In this document: piece by piece, positions 1 through 10,948 of the stretch
How positions within the stretch are numbered: position 1 is the first letter of the stretch
How the letters are laid out: the number at the start of each line of letters is the position of its first letter
Assembly (NCBI GenBank): GCA_949751835.1
Contig: CATKHK010000007.1
Span: forward strand, 558,001 to 622,000
DNA length: 64,000 nt
From: Blepharisma japonicum
Lineage: Eukaryota; Ciliophora; Heterotrichea; Heterotrichida; Blepharismidae
Direction of reading: 5' to 3'
Made by a program: the position numbers and the translations under genes
Notes under the pieces: generated by a model
The model's input: only the letters and a program-made list of their open reading frames with translations
The model's database searches: none
Told to the model about the DNA's origin: nothing

Positions 1-176
1 ATTTAATTAGCTTTCAATAATTATTAATCAGCATACAAATATTTTTAGATTTTTAGTAATAAAGCACCTGGTGTTAATAATAAACTAAATTTCATTTAAA
101 TTGTGCAGTAATTCTATATATCATTAATTAACAGTCTTGGAACCTATATTATACTCCAATATCATTGAATATTCGA
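1..176. other. AT-rich intergenic edge
   Basis: This holds the 3' flank of the Ser/Pro-rich gene that ends at 177. I see no coding frame, RNA gene or repeat in it. Confidence 0.5.
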
Positions 177-1061
177 TTATTTCTTTTGTGAATACAGATT
201 TGACCCGCTTGCATTCCTTACCAACTTTGGAGGATCTTTCATCTTTATTTCTTTGTTTTCCTGAGTCGAGGATCTTACGTTTACATTTGCAGAGGGAGAT
301 ATACCATTTTGCATAATTTTTCAACTCCCTGCAAAGCTTGACCTCACAGAATTATCAAATGTGCTTGAAAAATTCCTTGGAGAACTATCCTTCACAATAG
401 GCCTATCAATTTTGTCTGCTTTGCTTGCAATTAGCTGCTGGGGCAATGACCCTTGTGGAAAGCTTAATTTCCTTGAAAATGAAGGGCCTTCTCTTGGAGA
501 ATTGTCCTTTAAAGATATTGGCGATTTTGGAAAATCTTTATCTTTTTTTAAGCTAGAAAATTGTGAATGTGAAGAATATGAGTTGGGTGTAGATGATATA
601 GATTCTAAAGGGAGTGATCCTCGACGGATATCTAATTGCTTAGAAAATGACGGTTCGTCTTCTGATATACTGGCTCGAAAAGAAAATGATAATCCTTGCT
701 CATTAATAAACTTAGAAAATTGCTGCTGAGGGTATGGTGTTGGAGTTGATTGCTGGGGTAATGATCCTCGACGTATAATTGCTTGGTATGAAAATGGTGA
801 CTCATCTCCTGATACACTATTTCTAAATGAGATTGGATTTTGCGAATAAGCTCTTTCCTTAGTAAAGCTTGGAAATTGCTGTGGAGGGCATAGTGTATTG
901 GCTGTAACAGTGGGAAATTGATAAGATGATTCTGAGAATGGAATCTTCAGAATCTGTTGAGATGTTGTTTTGTGAATTTTGGTTGGGCTGATTATTTTAT
1001 TAATTGGCTGCTCACTTCCAGAAAATACAACGTTTGTTGGTTGATTATACCTTTTATCCAT
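177..1061 (-). CDS. Disordered Ser/Pro/Gln-rich protein, 294 aa
   Basis: Not a recognised family. The frame runs from ATG at 1061 through one TGA (321-323, read as Trp) to TAA at 177-179. Most of the protein is low complexity and probably disordered. It carries about three degenerate repeats of roughly 45 residues, each ending near a RRGSLP or PQGSLP motif and containing ISFR/SFR followed by a Ser/Glu/Pro-rich stretch; RRGSLP-like sites resemble basophilic kinase targets. The gene is divergent from the next gene (start 1178), with 116 bp between the start codons. A hypothetical intron that would switch to the frame ending at 124 was considered, but it has no 15/16-nt fit. Confident that it is coding; function unknown. 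Confidence 0.7.
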
Positions 1062-1177
1062 TTTTCTTTTTCAGATCAAAAACTCAAAAAGAAACTATAT
1101 TTACAGAAATTCTTATTTATTTTGATAAATTAATTAAGTCACTTTTCAATTTTCCTAATTTAATCTTGGTTATAAAA

Positions 1178-1483
1178 ATGTTCAGCAGGGCTATCAAAAC
1201 CAAATTCAATGAGAGCAAGTACATGCAGCTGAGTATTGTTAGGAACAGGCGTATCGCAGACGAGGATCTTCAGCCAGCCGCAAAGAGATTTGGACTGATA
1301 ATGGGAATCTTCTGCACATTCCATTTGATTAAACTCAAGAGAAAAGATCCTAGTCACAAGACCAACTATACTAGATGGAGCAAAGGTTTGTATACACTCC
1401 CTCACTTGCCATGGTATAAGAAATTGGAAGAAGGCTCTGTGCCAATGAAGAAACAACCAACTGCTCTTTATCCAGACGTATAA
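1178..1483 (+). CDS. Small basic protein, 101 aa, unknown
   Basis: Short conserved-looking frame starting MFSRAIKTKF, with a basic, amphipathic N-terminus that could be a mitochondrial presequence, a short hydrophobic stretch (FGLIMGIFCTFHLI, about residues 38-51) and an aromatic/basic C-terminus (LPHLPWYKKL). The open frame extends upstream to about 1004 without an ATG, so 1178 is the first ATG. Codon choice is less AT-biased than in neighbouring disordered proteins, which suggests a well-expressed gene. It could be a small subunit of a mitochondrial complex, but that is inference from the N-terminus and size only. Confidence 0.6.
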   Translation: MFSRAIKTKFNESKYMQLSIVRNRRIADEDLQPAAKRFGLIMGIFCTFHLIKLKRKDPSHKTNYTRWSKGLYTLPHLPWYKKLEEGSVPMKKQPTALYPDV

Positions 1484-1554
1484 CCAGAAATGGATAACTA
1501 AGAGACTTCATAGCAAACTAATCTTGTAAATAAATTCCAAATAAATACTTCTTC

Positions 1555-2097
1555 ATGGAAGGGAACACAAAAGATTATTATGGAACGCTTCAAGTCCCCA
1601 AAGAAGCTACCCTACAAGAAATTAAAACTGCCTACCGTCGACTTGCCCTTGCATTTCACCCTGACAAAAACCCTGACCCTTCCTCGAAGCAGAAATTCCA
1701 AAGCATCACTGAAGCATATTCAGTCCTCAGTGACCCAGAAAAAAGAGAAATGTATGACACCTATGGGACAGCAGAAATGGACGATCTTGACATGAGTGAT
1801 TTAGAAGACTTGCTGGGCAGCGATTTTATAGTAGATTTAGGCTTTATTGATATGATGGATTTCCTAGGGCCATTGATGGGAGTATTTAAGAAAGGAAGCG
1901 AAAGCGGAGAAAGCATGGACGAAGAAGAATTGAGAAATTTCCAAGAATTTGTCAATAATAATACAATAAAAATTGGGGACGAGTATAAATGTGGAATTTG
2001 TTCAAGGAAATTCAAAACAAAAGAAGCCACAACGAAGCATATTGGGAATAAACATGATGAAGTATTTTATGGGGAAGAAGATGAGGAAGGAGAATAA
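1555..2097 (+). CDS. DnaJ-domain protein with C-terminal C2H2 finger, 180 aa
   Basis: Residues about 6-70 are a J domain: KDYYGTLQV at helix I, LALAFHPDKNP with the HPD triad that stimulates Hsp70 ATPase, then YSVLSDPEKREMYD. The middle is acidic and Met/Leu/Asp-rich. Residues about 143-168 form a single C2H2 zinc finger (CGICSRKF...HIGNKH), ending in an acidic tail. J domain plus C2H2 finger is the arrangement of DNAJC21/Jjj1-type co-chaperones, here much shorter and without a recognisable middle region. It converges on the next gene with only 9 bp between the stop codons. Likely an Hsp70 co-chaperone; client unknown. Confidence 0.85.
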   Translation: MEGNTKDYYGTLQVPKEATLQEIKTAYRRLALAFHPDKNPDPSSKQKFQSITEAYSVLSDPEKREMYDTYGTAEMDDLDMSDLEDLLGSDFIVDLGFIDMMDFLGPLMGVFKKGSESGESMDEEELRNFQEFVNNNTIKIGDEYKCGICSRKFKTKEATTKHIGNKHDEVFYGEEDEEGE

Positions 2098-2106
2098 TGT
2101 ATTAAA

Positions 2107-3573
2107 TTAAGAATCTTCGGCTAAAAATTTTGGGATTCTACGGAGACGGATTGCACTTTTTGATTCTTTGGAGTCACTATGAGGGATTGGGGAGATATCG
2201 GGGAAAAGTTTGAAGCTTTTTCGGAGCTTTGAAGGGGTAAAACTGTGCCTTTGGCTGCTTGGGGTACGTGATTTTGATTTCGGGGAATATATTGGAACGA
2301 GTTTATTGGTATAAATTGAGCCAGACTGCAAAACTGTTTTAGTTTCTTCATTTGTGTCTATAGTAAGCTGCCGTTGAGAGCCTGTATTTGAAGCCAAATG
2401 CCGAATTGATTTTGTTTCTATCAAAGAAGGAGCCTCTAAAAGCATCCGAGTTGGAGATGGGCTCCTAATTTTAGGACTAAAATTCAAGGCTCTTGGATCG
2501 TGGCTGTTTCTGACCAGCTCCATTCTTCTGATATTTGACAATGCCTTACGGTTTGCCCTGGGGTAATCTTTTTCAGTATATTCAAAAGATTTATTAAAAT
2601 CAGTTTGACCTTCTGTATAGACAGATTGCGCAATAGTTTTGTCTATTTCTCCTCGTCGGTTTGCTCATCATTGAAGTTTGGTTTCAACGTTTTTTCTCAT
2701 TATTTCAAGAACTGCACTAGGGAATTCGTGCAATAAGGAATTTCGGTTTATTTTTAATGCAGTAACTGCAGTCTTCGCTATTACTGATAGCTCCATTGGC
2801 CGATCCAATAAAATTGAAGCTTCCCCTGCCCATTCTCCAGGCACTAAAATACCATAATTATAGCTTGATGTTGTAAGTGATATGAACCCTCATTTTTGGT
2901 TAATTGCTCCGTTTGAACATATAAGTTTACATTCACCTTCTTTAATTAAAAACGCATTTTCTGAAACTTCTCCTTCTCTAAGCAGTACTTCTCCAGGCAC
3001 AAGATTTATGCTTGAAAATAAGCCAAATAAGCTTAATTTCCCAGATTCACTGATAAGGTTACCACCCGGTATTGATTTCCCTATAAAATCAATTAACTGC
3101 TTTCTTTCGAGAAATGCTTTATATTTTTCTCCTATTTTTGTAAACTTCTTTTTAGGCACATAAATAATCAATGAGTCAGCCATTGCGCTTGCATTATACC
3201 GATCCCATAACTCTTCTTTGAATGGTGATGTGGAACCAAAAAGATCAAGATTGCCTTTTATTTCTGATTTTTTTCCAGGGCATTCAATCAAGACTTTTCC
3301 TGATAATATGATGTAAAAATCAATGGTTTTGTCTTTAATAGTGAAAATTTGGGAATTTTGAGGAATATCAAGAAGTAACATAAATTTGCAAAGCTATTTA
3401 CTGTTTACTTGTGCTTTCAAAGTCTGTGGCAAAGGTTTCAACTCTTCTATATCTTTGATATAAAATCTTATTTTCTGTTTAAATGCTACATTGATTTGTT
3501 CTTTTGAGCGAGATCTTGGAATTGAACTCAAGATTTGTTTAAGGTCTTCAATTGCTCTTGTGTACAACGCCAT
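2107..3573 (-). CDS. Cyclic-nucleotide-binding-domain protein, 483 aa
   Basis: Spliced gene: exon 1 3409-3573, 15-nt intron 3394-3408, exon 2 2107-3393. Three TGA codons in exon 2 are read as Trp. The protein has two CNB-type beta-roll domains. The first (about residues 60-160) has FYIILSGKV. The second (about 180-290) has the pattern VLLREGEVSENAFLIKEGECKLI, then GEWAGEASILLDRPMELSV, which corresponds to the phosphate-binding cassette. There is no kinase domain, so it resembles a regulatory-subunit or standalone CNB protein. The C-terminal third is basic, Ser-rich and probably disordered. The cassette lacks the canonical FGE...RxA pattern, so ligand binding is uncertain. Confidence 0.8.
3394..3408 (-). 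other. Intron, 15 nt
   Basis: GTAAACAGTAAATAG in the CNB-protein gene. Removing it bypasses an in-frame TAG and joins an ATG-containing exon to the CNB frame. Confidence 0.85.
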
Positions 3574-3909
3574 TCTAATGCCTTTTAGAATATGTTAAAA
3601 TTTGTAAGTATTGAAATTTAACTGAGAAATCATTAAAAATAAATTTTTGTGGTTGGATTAACGAATAGCTATTTATCTTTCTTTTACTGTCGGTCTATAA
3701 ATAATTACTTAGCAAAAGAGATAGCACAAGCTTAGTCAAAATGTGCTTAGCCCAAATCAAGATATGCTGCAAGAACAAATGGAGTTTAGCTAAAAATAAT
3801 ATTTCTCAAATTCATATTTGCTTACTCTTCTTAGGATAGTAAATTTATATGTAAATCAATAATTATCAGAGCCATAGAATCATGCCGTTGATTTAACTCA
3901 TAAATAAAA
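3574..3909. other. Intergenic, divergent promoter region
   Basis: AT-rich 336 bp between the divergent starts of the CNB protein and the TPR protein. I see no further gene, RNA or clear repeat. Confidence 0.5.
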
Positions 3910-6873
3910 ATGTTATTAAAATCCCACACTCCGCTTCGGCCTTCAAATTTCAGCATTCTTAACATAAGCAGATCAAAATACAGATCTCCTTCAAGGCAGT
4001 CGAATAACTCTTCAAAGAGTCCAAGTCATTTACGCAAAAGATTTACTCCAACCGTAAATAAATCGTTTACCCCTTATGAAGAAACTACCCCAATACATTT
4101 TCGAAGCCCTTCAGTAGATCGCACTCTAAAAAGTTCTACTATAATAGGAAGCGCGAAAAAAAGACGAAATCATTCACTAAAAGCTACAAGCAAGTTGTCA
4201 ACACTACTTGAAGAAAAAGAAACTTATTTAGATAGAGTAAAACAATTAATAAGCCAAGGGCACACAGAAGAGGCTTTAAAATATATTACGAAAGGAATTT
4301 CAAAATATTCAAAATTTGGGGATGGTTACATTTTGAGAGGTCAATTATATTTTGAGCAGCAGCTGTATGATAAAGCATTAAGTGATTTTAGAAAAGCATT
4401 TTCTTATAACTCAAAAGAGCCTTTGTCTCTGTTTGGAATTGCAGATTGTCTGCATGCTCTTGGAGATGATGAAGCTGCAATTGATTATATTGATCAAGCT
4501 ATTAATTTACCTCAATCTTATTTGCTTGCTTTATTTAAAAGAGCTAAACTATACCAAGAAAAATATCCTGAAAAAGCACTAGAAGATTTCAATGGCTATT
4601 TGTCTTGCAAGCCAGAAGAGCCTGAAGCTTATTTAAGCAAAGCCACAATTTTATTTAACTTAAAGCAATATTCTGAAGCAGCTTTATGCTTTGAGCAAGC
4701 TATAAAGTATGATAAAGAAATGAAATTCAGTCCTACTGCTATTTATTATCTTGGAGCGATTAAAATAAGGGAAAAAGACTTCTATGGCGCTTTGCATGCT
4801 TTTAATAGATGAAAGGGAGCAAGTGAGATGAAGCAGCAAAAAATTTTAAGATCTTTTGCTGAAGCTGTGATTTTTATGATGAAAAGAAAGTATAAGGAAG
4901 GGATCATTTTGTTTACGAAGTTAATTAAAAAAAAATACCCAGTATTGCAAGAGTATCAAGGAGGCTGCTATACTTATAGAGCATATGGATATAATGCATT
5001 AAATCAGCATGAAAAAGCTTTAAGTGATCTAAAAAAGGCATCTACTCATTTCAAGCTCGATAGCGCGTCACGTTATAACCAAAAATTATCACAAGGGTTG
5101 TATCATTATACTAAGAAAAATTATGCATCATCAATAAGCTACTTTCAAAAAGCCCATTCAATTTTTCCTAAAAATCCTGAACCTGAAATATTCCATTCAG
5201 CTGTTCTTCTCAAAATTGCATTTGATTCAAAGCCAGCAGATAAAGAATTATTAGAAGAAGCTGAAGAGCTGGTTAATAAAGCTGCCAAAAAGCGAGAAAT
5301 TGAAAGTGAAACTTATTTTTTTAGGGCTGTTCTTCGATATTTAAATAATAAAGCTAAAGACGCATTAGACGACGTGAATTTAGCAATTGAAAAAGCAGAA
5401 GATAACCAATATGAGCATTATGTACTAAAAGGGCTCTGCCATGCAGCTTTGCATATATTTCAGGATGCAGCCCAAGATTTCAGCATAGCCCATCAGCTTA
5501 ATGAGACTTTATTATACATCCTTTCTTATAGAGGAAGATGTGAATATCTTGTAGACGACACCAGTTCAGCATTTTCTGATTTTCAAAAACTTGTTATGAA
5601 TGATCCAAATAATATATCATTTCACATGCAAAAAGCCGATTTATTTATGCTCACAGGAGCTTATGATGATGCTATTAAAACGCTAGATGATATACTTGAC
5701 ATTGAAAATAATTTTGATGCAACTTATCAAAAATTAAAATGCTTTATTCTTATGAATAGAATAGAAGAAAGCTTTATTGAAATCAAAAAAGTGCTTCAAA
5801 TGAAGCCAAATCATAAAACAGCTCAATTTGATATGGAGTGCCTTAAATATTTAAGAAAAATGATAAAGTTAGAAAAAACTGCTGAAGATTGGAAAGAAAT
5901 GATAAGAGTTTGTCAAAATTGGATAGATATGGGTAAAGGAGAAATATTTGATAAAAAATATATTTTGTGGATTAAAGGGGTTTCGCTGATGTATACAGGA
6001 GAGTTTGATGAGAGTTTGTATGAATTTCAGAAAGTTTTGGAAATTATTCATGCGAAAGATGTGAGTTTGCTGAATTCGGATGAAGCACTAATAGCAGAAG
6101 AAGAAAATTGTGAAATTTTGTTTAACATAGCCTTGTGTCATTTAGATAAAAGCATGGCGCATTCCTTACAAATCTTTCAAGATTTAGCCAAAATTTTGAA
6201 CAGTAAGCACAAAGGACAGATGCTATTTCTATGTGCATTGATTGAAATTTCCTTAGAACATTCAGACTCCGCAGAATCCCTTTTAAAAGAAGCTTTTCGA
6301 TGTGATCCAGATTCCATAAAGCCTTTTTTGAATAATGAGCCTACCCATATAATGCCATTAAATACAAATAACGACTTCGCATCTAACTTCCCATTCATGG
6401 ACCTCCCTTTCAACTGCAACCCTAAAGTCCAAATTCGGCCAGCAATTTCTCTACCTCGAGTTGACCTTCCTTCTTTAAATTTTGATACAGCAGAAGAAAG
6501 AGTTAGAGAGTTTTTCACGGTTACCAAAGTCACTCCTAAGCCTGAAGCTCCATGACTAAATAGAGTTAGAGGCTCAATTCAGTTTACTGAACTAATTGTA
6601 GACATTGATACTGAGACTACTGAAATTTCTGACGAAGATACAAAGCCAACGCTTCAAAAATCTTCAGTATCAGAAGACAGTGAAATAAAAAGACAAGTAA
6701 AATCTGCAGCTCCACTTAGGCATTTTTCTTCTTCATGAATAAGATCAGATGAAGATATTGCTAAGCTTGGTGAATCTATTAAAAATGCTGAGGAAAATCG
6801 GCATGTACCAGAAATATCGAATGCTCCAGAAGATGTTTTGCAAAAGATCAAGCAAATATGTAAACCTGTATAA
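3910..6873 (+). CDS. Large TPR-repeat protein, 987 aa
   Basis: One continuous frame with in-frame TGA (Trp) at 4810, 6553 and 6736; standard-code reading would break it in three. The N-terminal ~95 residues are basic and Ser/Pro-rich (RSPS-type motifs). Residues about 105-820 contain many tetratricopeptide repeats with the usual spacing of small and aromatic residues (EEALKYITKGISKYSKFGDGYILRG; YDKALSDFRKAFSYN; DDAIKTLDDILDIE). The tail is acidic and Ser/Thr-rich. TPR arrays are protein-interaction scaffolds. Ciliates have many large TPR proteins, several ciliary, but nothing here identifies the partner. The length and lack of catalytic motifs point to a structural or adaptor role. Confidence 0.85.
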
Positions 6874-7067
6874 ATTTTAATTTTACTTAAATGAATAAGC
6901 AGAAAAAGATAAATTTGATTTCTTTAATATATATTCTTTTTTTTGATAAGCACATAGCAGACTTTGCTATACCAAAGATTCGCAGAATTCCAAAAGACAC
7001 ATATTTATTTATATCACACATTACTAAAATTGAAGTTCTTGAATATGTGCTTATTCTAAGGATTCTA

Positions 7068-7685
7068 TTAGCAGCATCCTTTTTTTGTTTTTACAGCAGG
7101 TTTTGCCTCCAATTTTTTAGTCGCGCTGACTATTTTCGATTCAACTCCACCTTCTTTTATTGGGCACTTATTCATCATTTCGGTTACAAGCATCATTAAA
7201 GCCTTTTCTGTGTTGGCACCTGTTTTTGCGGATGTGAAAATTCCAGCCAAAAAATTGCGAGATCCCGCAAACTCATTGAGCTCATCTTGTGTCATGCAGG
7301 AGTGCGGATTCGTAAGATCATACTTATTTGCACACAAAATCATTGGTATATGGGTTCCATCAACCAATCTGGAATTTTCGTCTATATTCGCCTTTCAGCT
7401 AGTCGCTTTATCTAAAGTTTCTCTCCTAGTGATATCTGTGATTACTAAAGCTCCATTCGCATCTCGGCAGTAAAGACGTGAAATTCCTCCAAGCCTATCT
7501 TGTCCAGCAAGATCCCACAATTGGATTCGTACATTTTCACCATTAATGTCTATCACTTTTAAGCCAAATTCGCACCCAATAGTCGCTTTATATTTTTCTG
7601 TGAAGGTGTTGTAAACAATCCTATTAACTAACGAGGTTTTTCCTACCCCAACATCGCCTATGACAAGTATTTTGTAAAAACTCAT
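7068..7685 (-). CDS. Rab32/38-like small GTPase, 205 aa
   Basis: Complete Rab: P-loop GDVGVGKTS (residues about 10-18), switch I followed by TIGCEFGLKV, WDLAGQD (catalytic Gln present), NKYD in place of the usual NKxD guanine motif (still Asn-Lys-x-Asp), TSAKTGAN for the SAK box, and a C-terminal GCC for geranylgeranylation. The TIGCEF(A/G)LKV stretch and the insertion around NSRLVDGTHIP resemble the Rab32/38 family, which acts on lysosome-related organelles and mitochondria-associated membranes. One TGA (7395-7397) encodes the conserved Trp after DKATS. Assignment to Rab32 rather than another Rab rests on these motifs only. Confidence 0.88.
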
Positions 7686-7742
7686 TAATTACAACAATTT
7701 TATTTTAATTGGATTATATCGTAAATTTTAGCAAAATTTTCA

Positions 7743-8759
7743 TTAGGAGTCTGTTGATATACCAATATTAATCACATGGGCTTTTGGGGTCATCTCGTTT
7801 TTATGATAAAAACCTATAGAATTTCGAGGGCGATAAGTAGGAGAAATATCACGAACTTCTTCTTCCAGAAAAATTAGACTTGCCTTGGGGAGCTTGGAGG
7901 GAGGACCTGGGGTGTTAAATTTATAAAATTCAGTTCTTGTAATTGACTTTAAGTCTCGAGGTGACGAGTGGATGGCATTAGGAGTGTGGAGGGTGTATCT
8001 CGGACGAGGAGTATTAAAAGAAGCAGATTCTTCTTGTGTCGAAGAAGCATAACAAACTTTTGGCGACTGAGATTGCCGAGTTCTAATAGCAATTGAGCCT
8101 CGCTTGGGGAAATATTTGTGAGGGATATGCTGTCCTATCAGTCCAATGTCTGATAAAGCAATTTTTTCAGAAATCAATCTTTTGTGATTCTGTTGAAGCT
8201 TTACTGGCTTAGGCAGCAAGTCTTTGAATAATTCATGCTCAATTTTTTCTAAATTAGTTTCAAACATCTCAAAATCATTAACGAATCTTGTGTTATTTTT
8301 ATCATTCTCATGATGATTTCTCGCAGAATCATCATTGCTTGTATCTTTGTTTGTAGATAGTTCAGGGCTAGGGCTCACTTTATTAATGAAATCAATGGGT
8401 GGTAAATATGTTACAGCATTGTTTTCTAAGAAATGATTAAGTGTTGCCTCAATAAAATCTTCTTTAGGCTCTTCAATACTTATCGACTTTGGCAATGAGG
8501 CAACTATTGTTTCTTCTGACAAGCGTGAATTTTTAAGGTTGAGATTTTTAGTGATTTTAACAGGCTCAACTTTTATTGAAGGGTTTTCGACTTGGCTAAT
8601 AACCTTATGATCATCAAAATATATCTTTTTCCTCAGATTTCTGATTTTTGAAACTGGGGTACTGACTTGATGAGTAATACTCATCCTCTTTCAGGCTAAC
8701 CAATTTGGTTTGGGCTCTGTATTTCCTTTTATACTTGGATAAAACTGGACAGCTTTCAT
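7743..8759 (-). CDS. Disordered Ser/Pro-rich protein, 338 aa
   Basis: No recognised domain. Stop is TAA at 7743-7745. The first in-frame ATG is at 8759 (MKAVQFYPSIKGN...), giving 338 aa with one TGA-encoded Trp; an internal ATG at 8684 (MSITHQVSTP) would give 313 aa. The upstream start is preferred because the added residues look protein-like rather than AT-rich noise. The sequence is rich in SP and TP sites (ARP RYTLHTP, SSPRDL, NTPGPPSK), typical of a phosphorylated disordered or cytoskeletal protein. Function unknown. Confidence 0.6.
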
Positions 8760-9106
8760 AAAGCTATTTTATTTATTGTTAATATTCAATTACATATTTA
8801 CTTGAGGAAGTGTATTTTTGAATATAAATGATTTTAACTCGTGCTTTTTAATGTATCTTTAACGAATCATATATAAGATATTTATCTTTTTTCTCTTCAA
8901 TTCTATGCAAAATCAAGCTTCTTAGCATGTTTTATATGATTTTGCCTTTTAGGTATTCTTCAATTTATCGTCTTTATTTTGATAAAGATTCTTCAATTAT
9001 CTTCAATATATTTAAATACTTAATATTTATGGGGTATTATTTATAAAAATATGAAGCGTTACTATAATACATATTAAAACATCAATTATATCAGTTATTT
9101 ATAATT
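8760..9106. other. Intergenic
   Basis: Very AT-rich 347 bp between the 5' end of the disordered protein and the 3' end of the Atg8-like gene. Nothing recognised. Confidence 0.5.
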
Positions 9107-9460
9107 TTATAGGCTACCAAGAGTAGGCTCCGTTAGATATTTGATATACAATATCTTGTCTTTTTCTTGGTACTCTTCATATAAGTTTGAAATTTTAGTG
9201 TCTAATTTAGCAAGCTGTTTTCCGTTTATTAAGAGAAAAATTGCATGAGTTTTTGGTAGTTGCAGTCTTCTTCTCAAATGAAACAAAAGTTCATGAACTG
9301 TAAAAGAATTAGGCACAAGGAATCTATTCTGATCAAGGAAAAAGGGTAGCTCACCTTCAGGTTCTATGATAATTGGGATTTTGTTTGGAGGGAAAACTGA
9401 TACTGACACAGGTTCTGTACTAGTTTTTTGCTTCTGATTTTCATCAAAATACGTTGTCAT
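9107..9460 (-). CDS. ATG8: Divergent Atg8/GABARAP-like ubiquitin-fold protein, 117 aa
   Basis: The body matches the Atg8 fold in order: KIPIIIEP (strand 2, like KVPVIVEK), FLDQNRFLVPNSFTVHELLFHLRRRLQLP (like [25 protein letters not shown]), AIFLLINGKQL (like LFFFVNN) and NLYEEYQEKDKILYIKY (like QLYQEHHEEDFFLYIAY). It ends LGSL, leaving a glycine with two trailing residues, as expected for Atg4 cleavage before conjugation to phosphatidylethanolamine. The first ATG is at 9460; the open frame upstream has no other ATG. The N-terminal helices are atypical: the usual FEKRRxEGxKIRxKYP segment is missing and replaced by a Thr/Gln/Lys-rich stretch. It lies just downstream of an Atg18-like gene on the same strand (89 bp apart). 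Likely autophagy membrane marker or a specialised paralogue. Confidence 0.78.
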   Translation of the reverse strand: MTTYFDENQKQKTSTEPVSVSVFPPNKIPIIIEPEGELPFFLDQNRFLVPNSFTVHELLFHLRRRLQLPKTHAIFLLINGKQLAKLDTKISNLYEEYQEKDKILYIKYLTEPTLGSL

Positions 9461-9549
9461 ATTTATATAATTATTACTCCTGGTGAAATTCAAAAAATTC
9501 CCTTTCTATAATAATCTTAATATAAAATATATAAATTATTACAAGAAAT

Positions 9550-10666
9550 TTAATCTAAGGTTATCCATTCCGTATCGTCTGAGATCTCCTCAAATGATTG
9601 CATAAAATAATTATTTCTCTCAATTGTAATCAAATTTTGGACTTCATCAAATTTACACAAATATAATTTCCCATCCAAATGAGCTACATAAAATTCATTT
9701 TCTCCTCTTCAGCATATTGCTGGGCCAGTCGATGTTGATTGTTCGCATGCCAACAATAGCTCAGGTATTATTTGGATTTTGGCAACACTTCTTTCGTAAT
9801 TAAAATAAGAAGAAAGCCGACCCATTATCTTTGAGACTGACAAAGACTCAGTGGCTTTTAAATTTCATACGTGAATTGTAGACTTGTTGCTTGCAGCTAA
9901 CAAATATGCCCCATTAGGACTAAAAGCCATGCTTGATATCAATGCAGGAGAGCTTCCTCTTACAAAATCATGAATAACATCTAGCGTTTTGCAGTCGAAA
10001 ACTCTAATTATGGTCCCATTAGCAACTGAGCAAGCCCCCAAATTCCCAAAGAAGTCGACCATAATAAACCCTATTGGGCTACCGTACATTAATTTTTCAT
10101 TGACTTCTCCTTGATAAAAATTTTCAACTCTAATCGTCCCTATCCTCGTATTTAAAGTTGCTAAAATAAAATTGTCTTTATCATAAGAAATTGCGCCTAC
10201 CCCAAACTCGTTATCAAGAGTAGGGATCGATGCGACAGGTTTCAAGGTATTTAACATGTAAACATATGTCTATATATTTCCTACCAACTTTTCCAGGATG
10301 ATAACTACCATGTCTCTTCTTATGAGCACATTTTTGACAGGTGTTCGAAATCTTATATCGCCTTTAGCCTTATTGTTATACTCGTCTCAAAAATATAGGT
10401 AATTCGGTGGATAATTTGTATTGAGAGAACTCCCAACCAAGCATAAAAGCTGAGTTGAAAACATAGGAGCGATTAGAGAAAATCCGCCTATAAATTGTTG
10501 ATTAGTAGAAATTTCATGTAATGATGATACAGAGCCATCATCAACTTTTACGATTCTAAAGCCTTTAGATGTCCCCACAAAGAGCAATGACTATATAGGA
10601 AATCACGTTTGTTTGGTTTAGACATAATCGAAGAATCTTATTTACGCAGTCCTCTGGCAATGACAT
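9550..10666 (-). CDS. ATG18: PROPPIN / Atg18 (WIPI)-like WD40 protein, 361 aa
   Basis: Three exons: 10607-10666, 10285-10590, 9550-10269, separated by a 16-nt and a 15-nt intron. The N-terminus NSLLFVGTSKGFRIVKV, then LIRRDMVVIILEKLTYVYMLNTLKPVASI (first blades), and FVRGSSPALISSMAFSPNGAYLLAASNKSTIHVW in blade 5-6 match PROPPINs, which bind PI3P and recruit the Atg2 and Atg16/Atg8 machinery to autophagosome precursors. In the family, the loop carries F/LRRG, whose two arginines sit in the two phosphoinositide sites; here it reads FVRG, so one arginine is replaced. Length (about 360) is normal. Three TGA codons are Trp. Upstream neighbour of the Atg8-like gene. Confidence 0.8.
10270..10284 (-). 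other. Intron, 15 nt
   Basis: GTAGGAAATATATAG in the Atg18-like gene; removal bypasses an in-frame TAG and restores the LEKL-TYVYMLNTLK reading typical of PROPPINs. Confidence 0.85.
10591..10606 (-). other. Intron, 16 nt, GTG 5' end
   Basis: GTGATTTCCTATATAG in the Atg18-like gene. It begins GTG rather than GTA. Removal joins CLNQTN to SLLFVGTSKGF in frame. Confidence 0.75.
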
Positions 10667-10948
10667 GTATAAAATATTTTTAAATAAATTCAGGGATGAG
10701 AAAAGGACTAAAATTAGTCCCTAAATTACAAGGGCACACTATCAATACAAATTTTAAAAATATTAAATAAAATTTCTTCAAGTGATTTCTAGCTTATTTA
10801 TACTATATTCAAAAATAAATCTTCCCCAATAATATCATAGGGAATTATTTTTGAAAAATTCAATTTGTAAATATCAGAACTATTGCGAATTTTGAAATGA
10901 ATTATGACCATTTTTTAGCTACATTTTTAAGATTAATAAATAATTTAA

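Noticed and set aside
124-324. Alternative 66-aa frame at the 3' end of the first gene, reachable by an intron
   Set aside because: Candidate GT..AG spans near 256-290 are 18 or 24 nt, not 15 or 16, and the main frame reaches TAA at 177 without splicing.
6891-7199. Plus-strand 102-aa frame overlapping the Rab gene 3' end
   Set aside because: Phe/Ile-rich AT-driven composition, and it runs antisense into the Rab C-terminus, whose prenylation motif and stop are clear.
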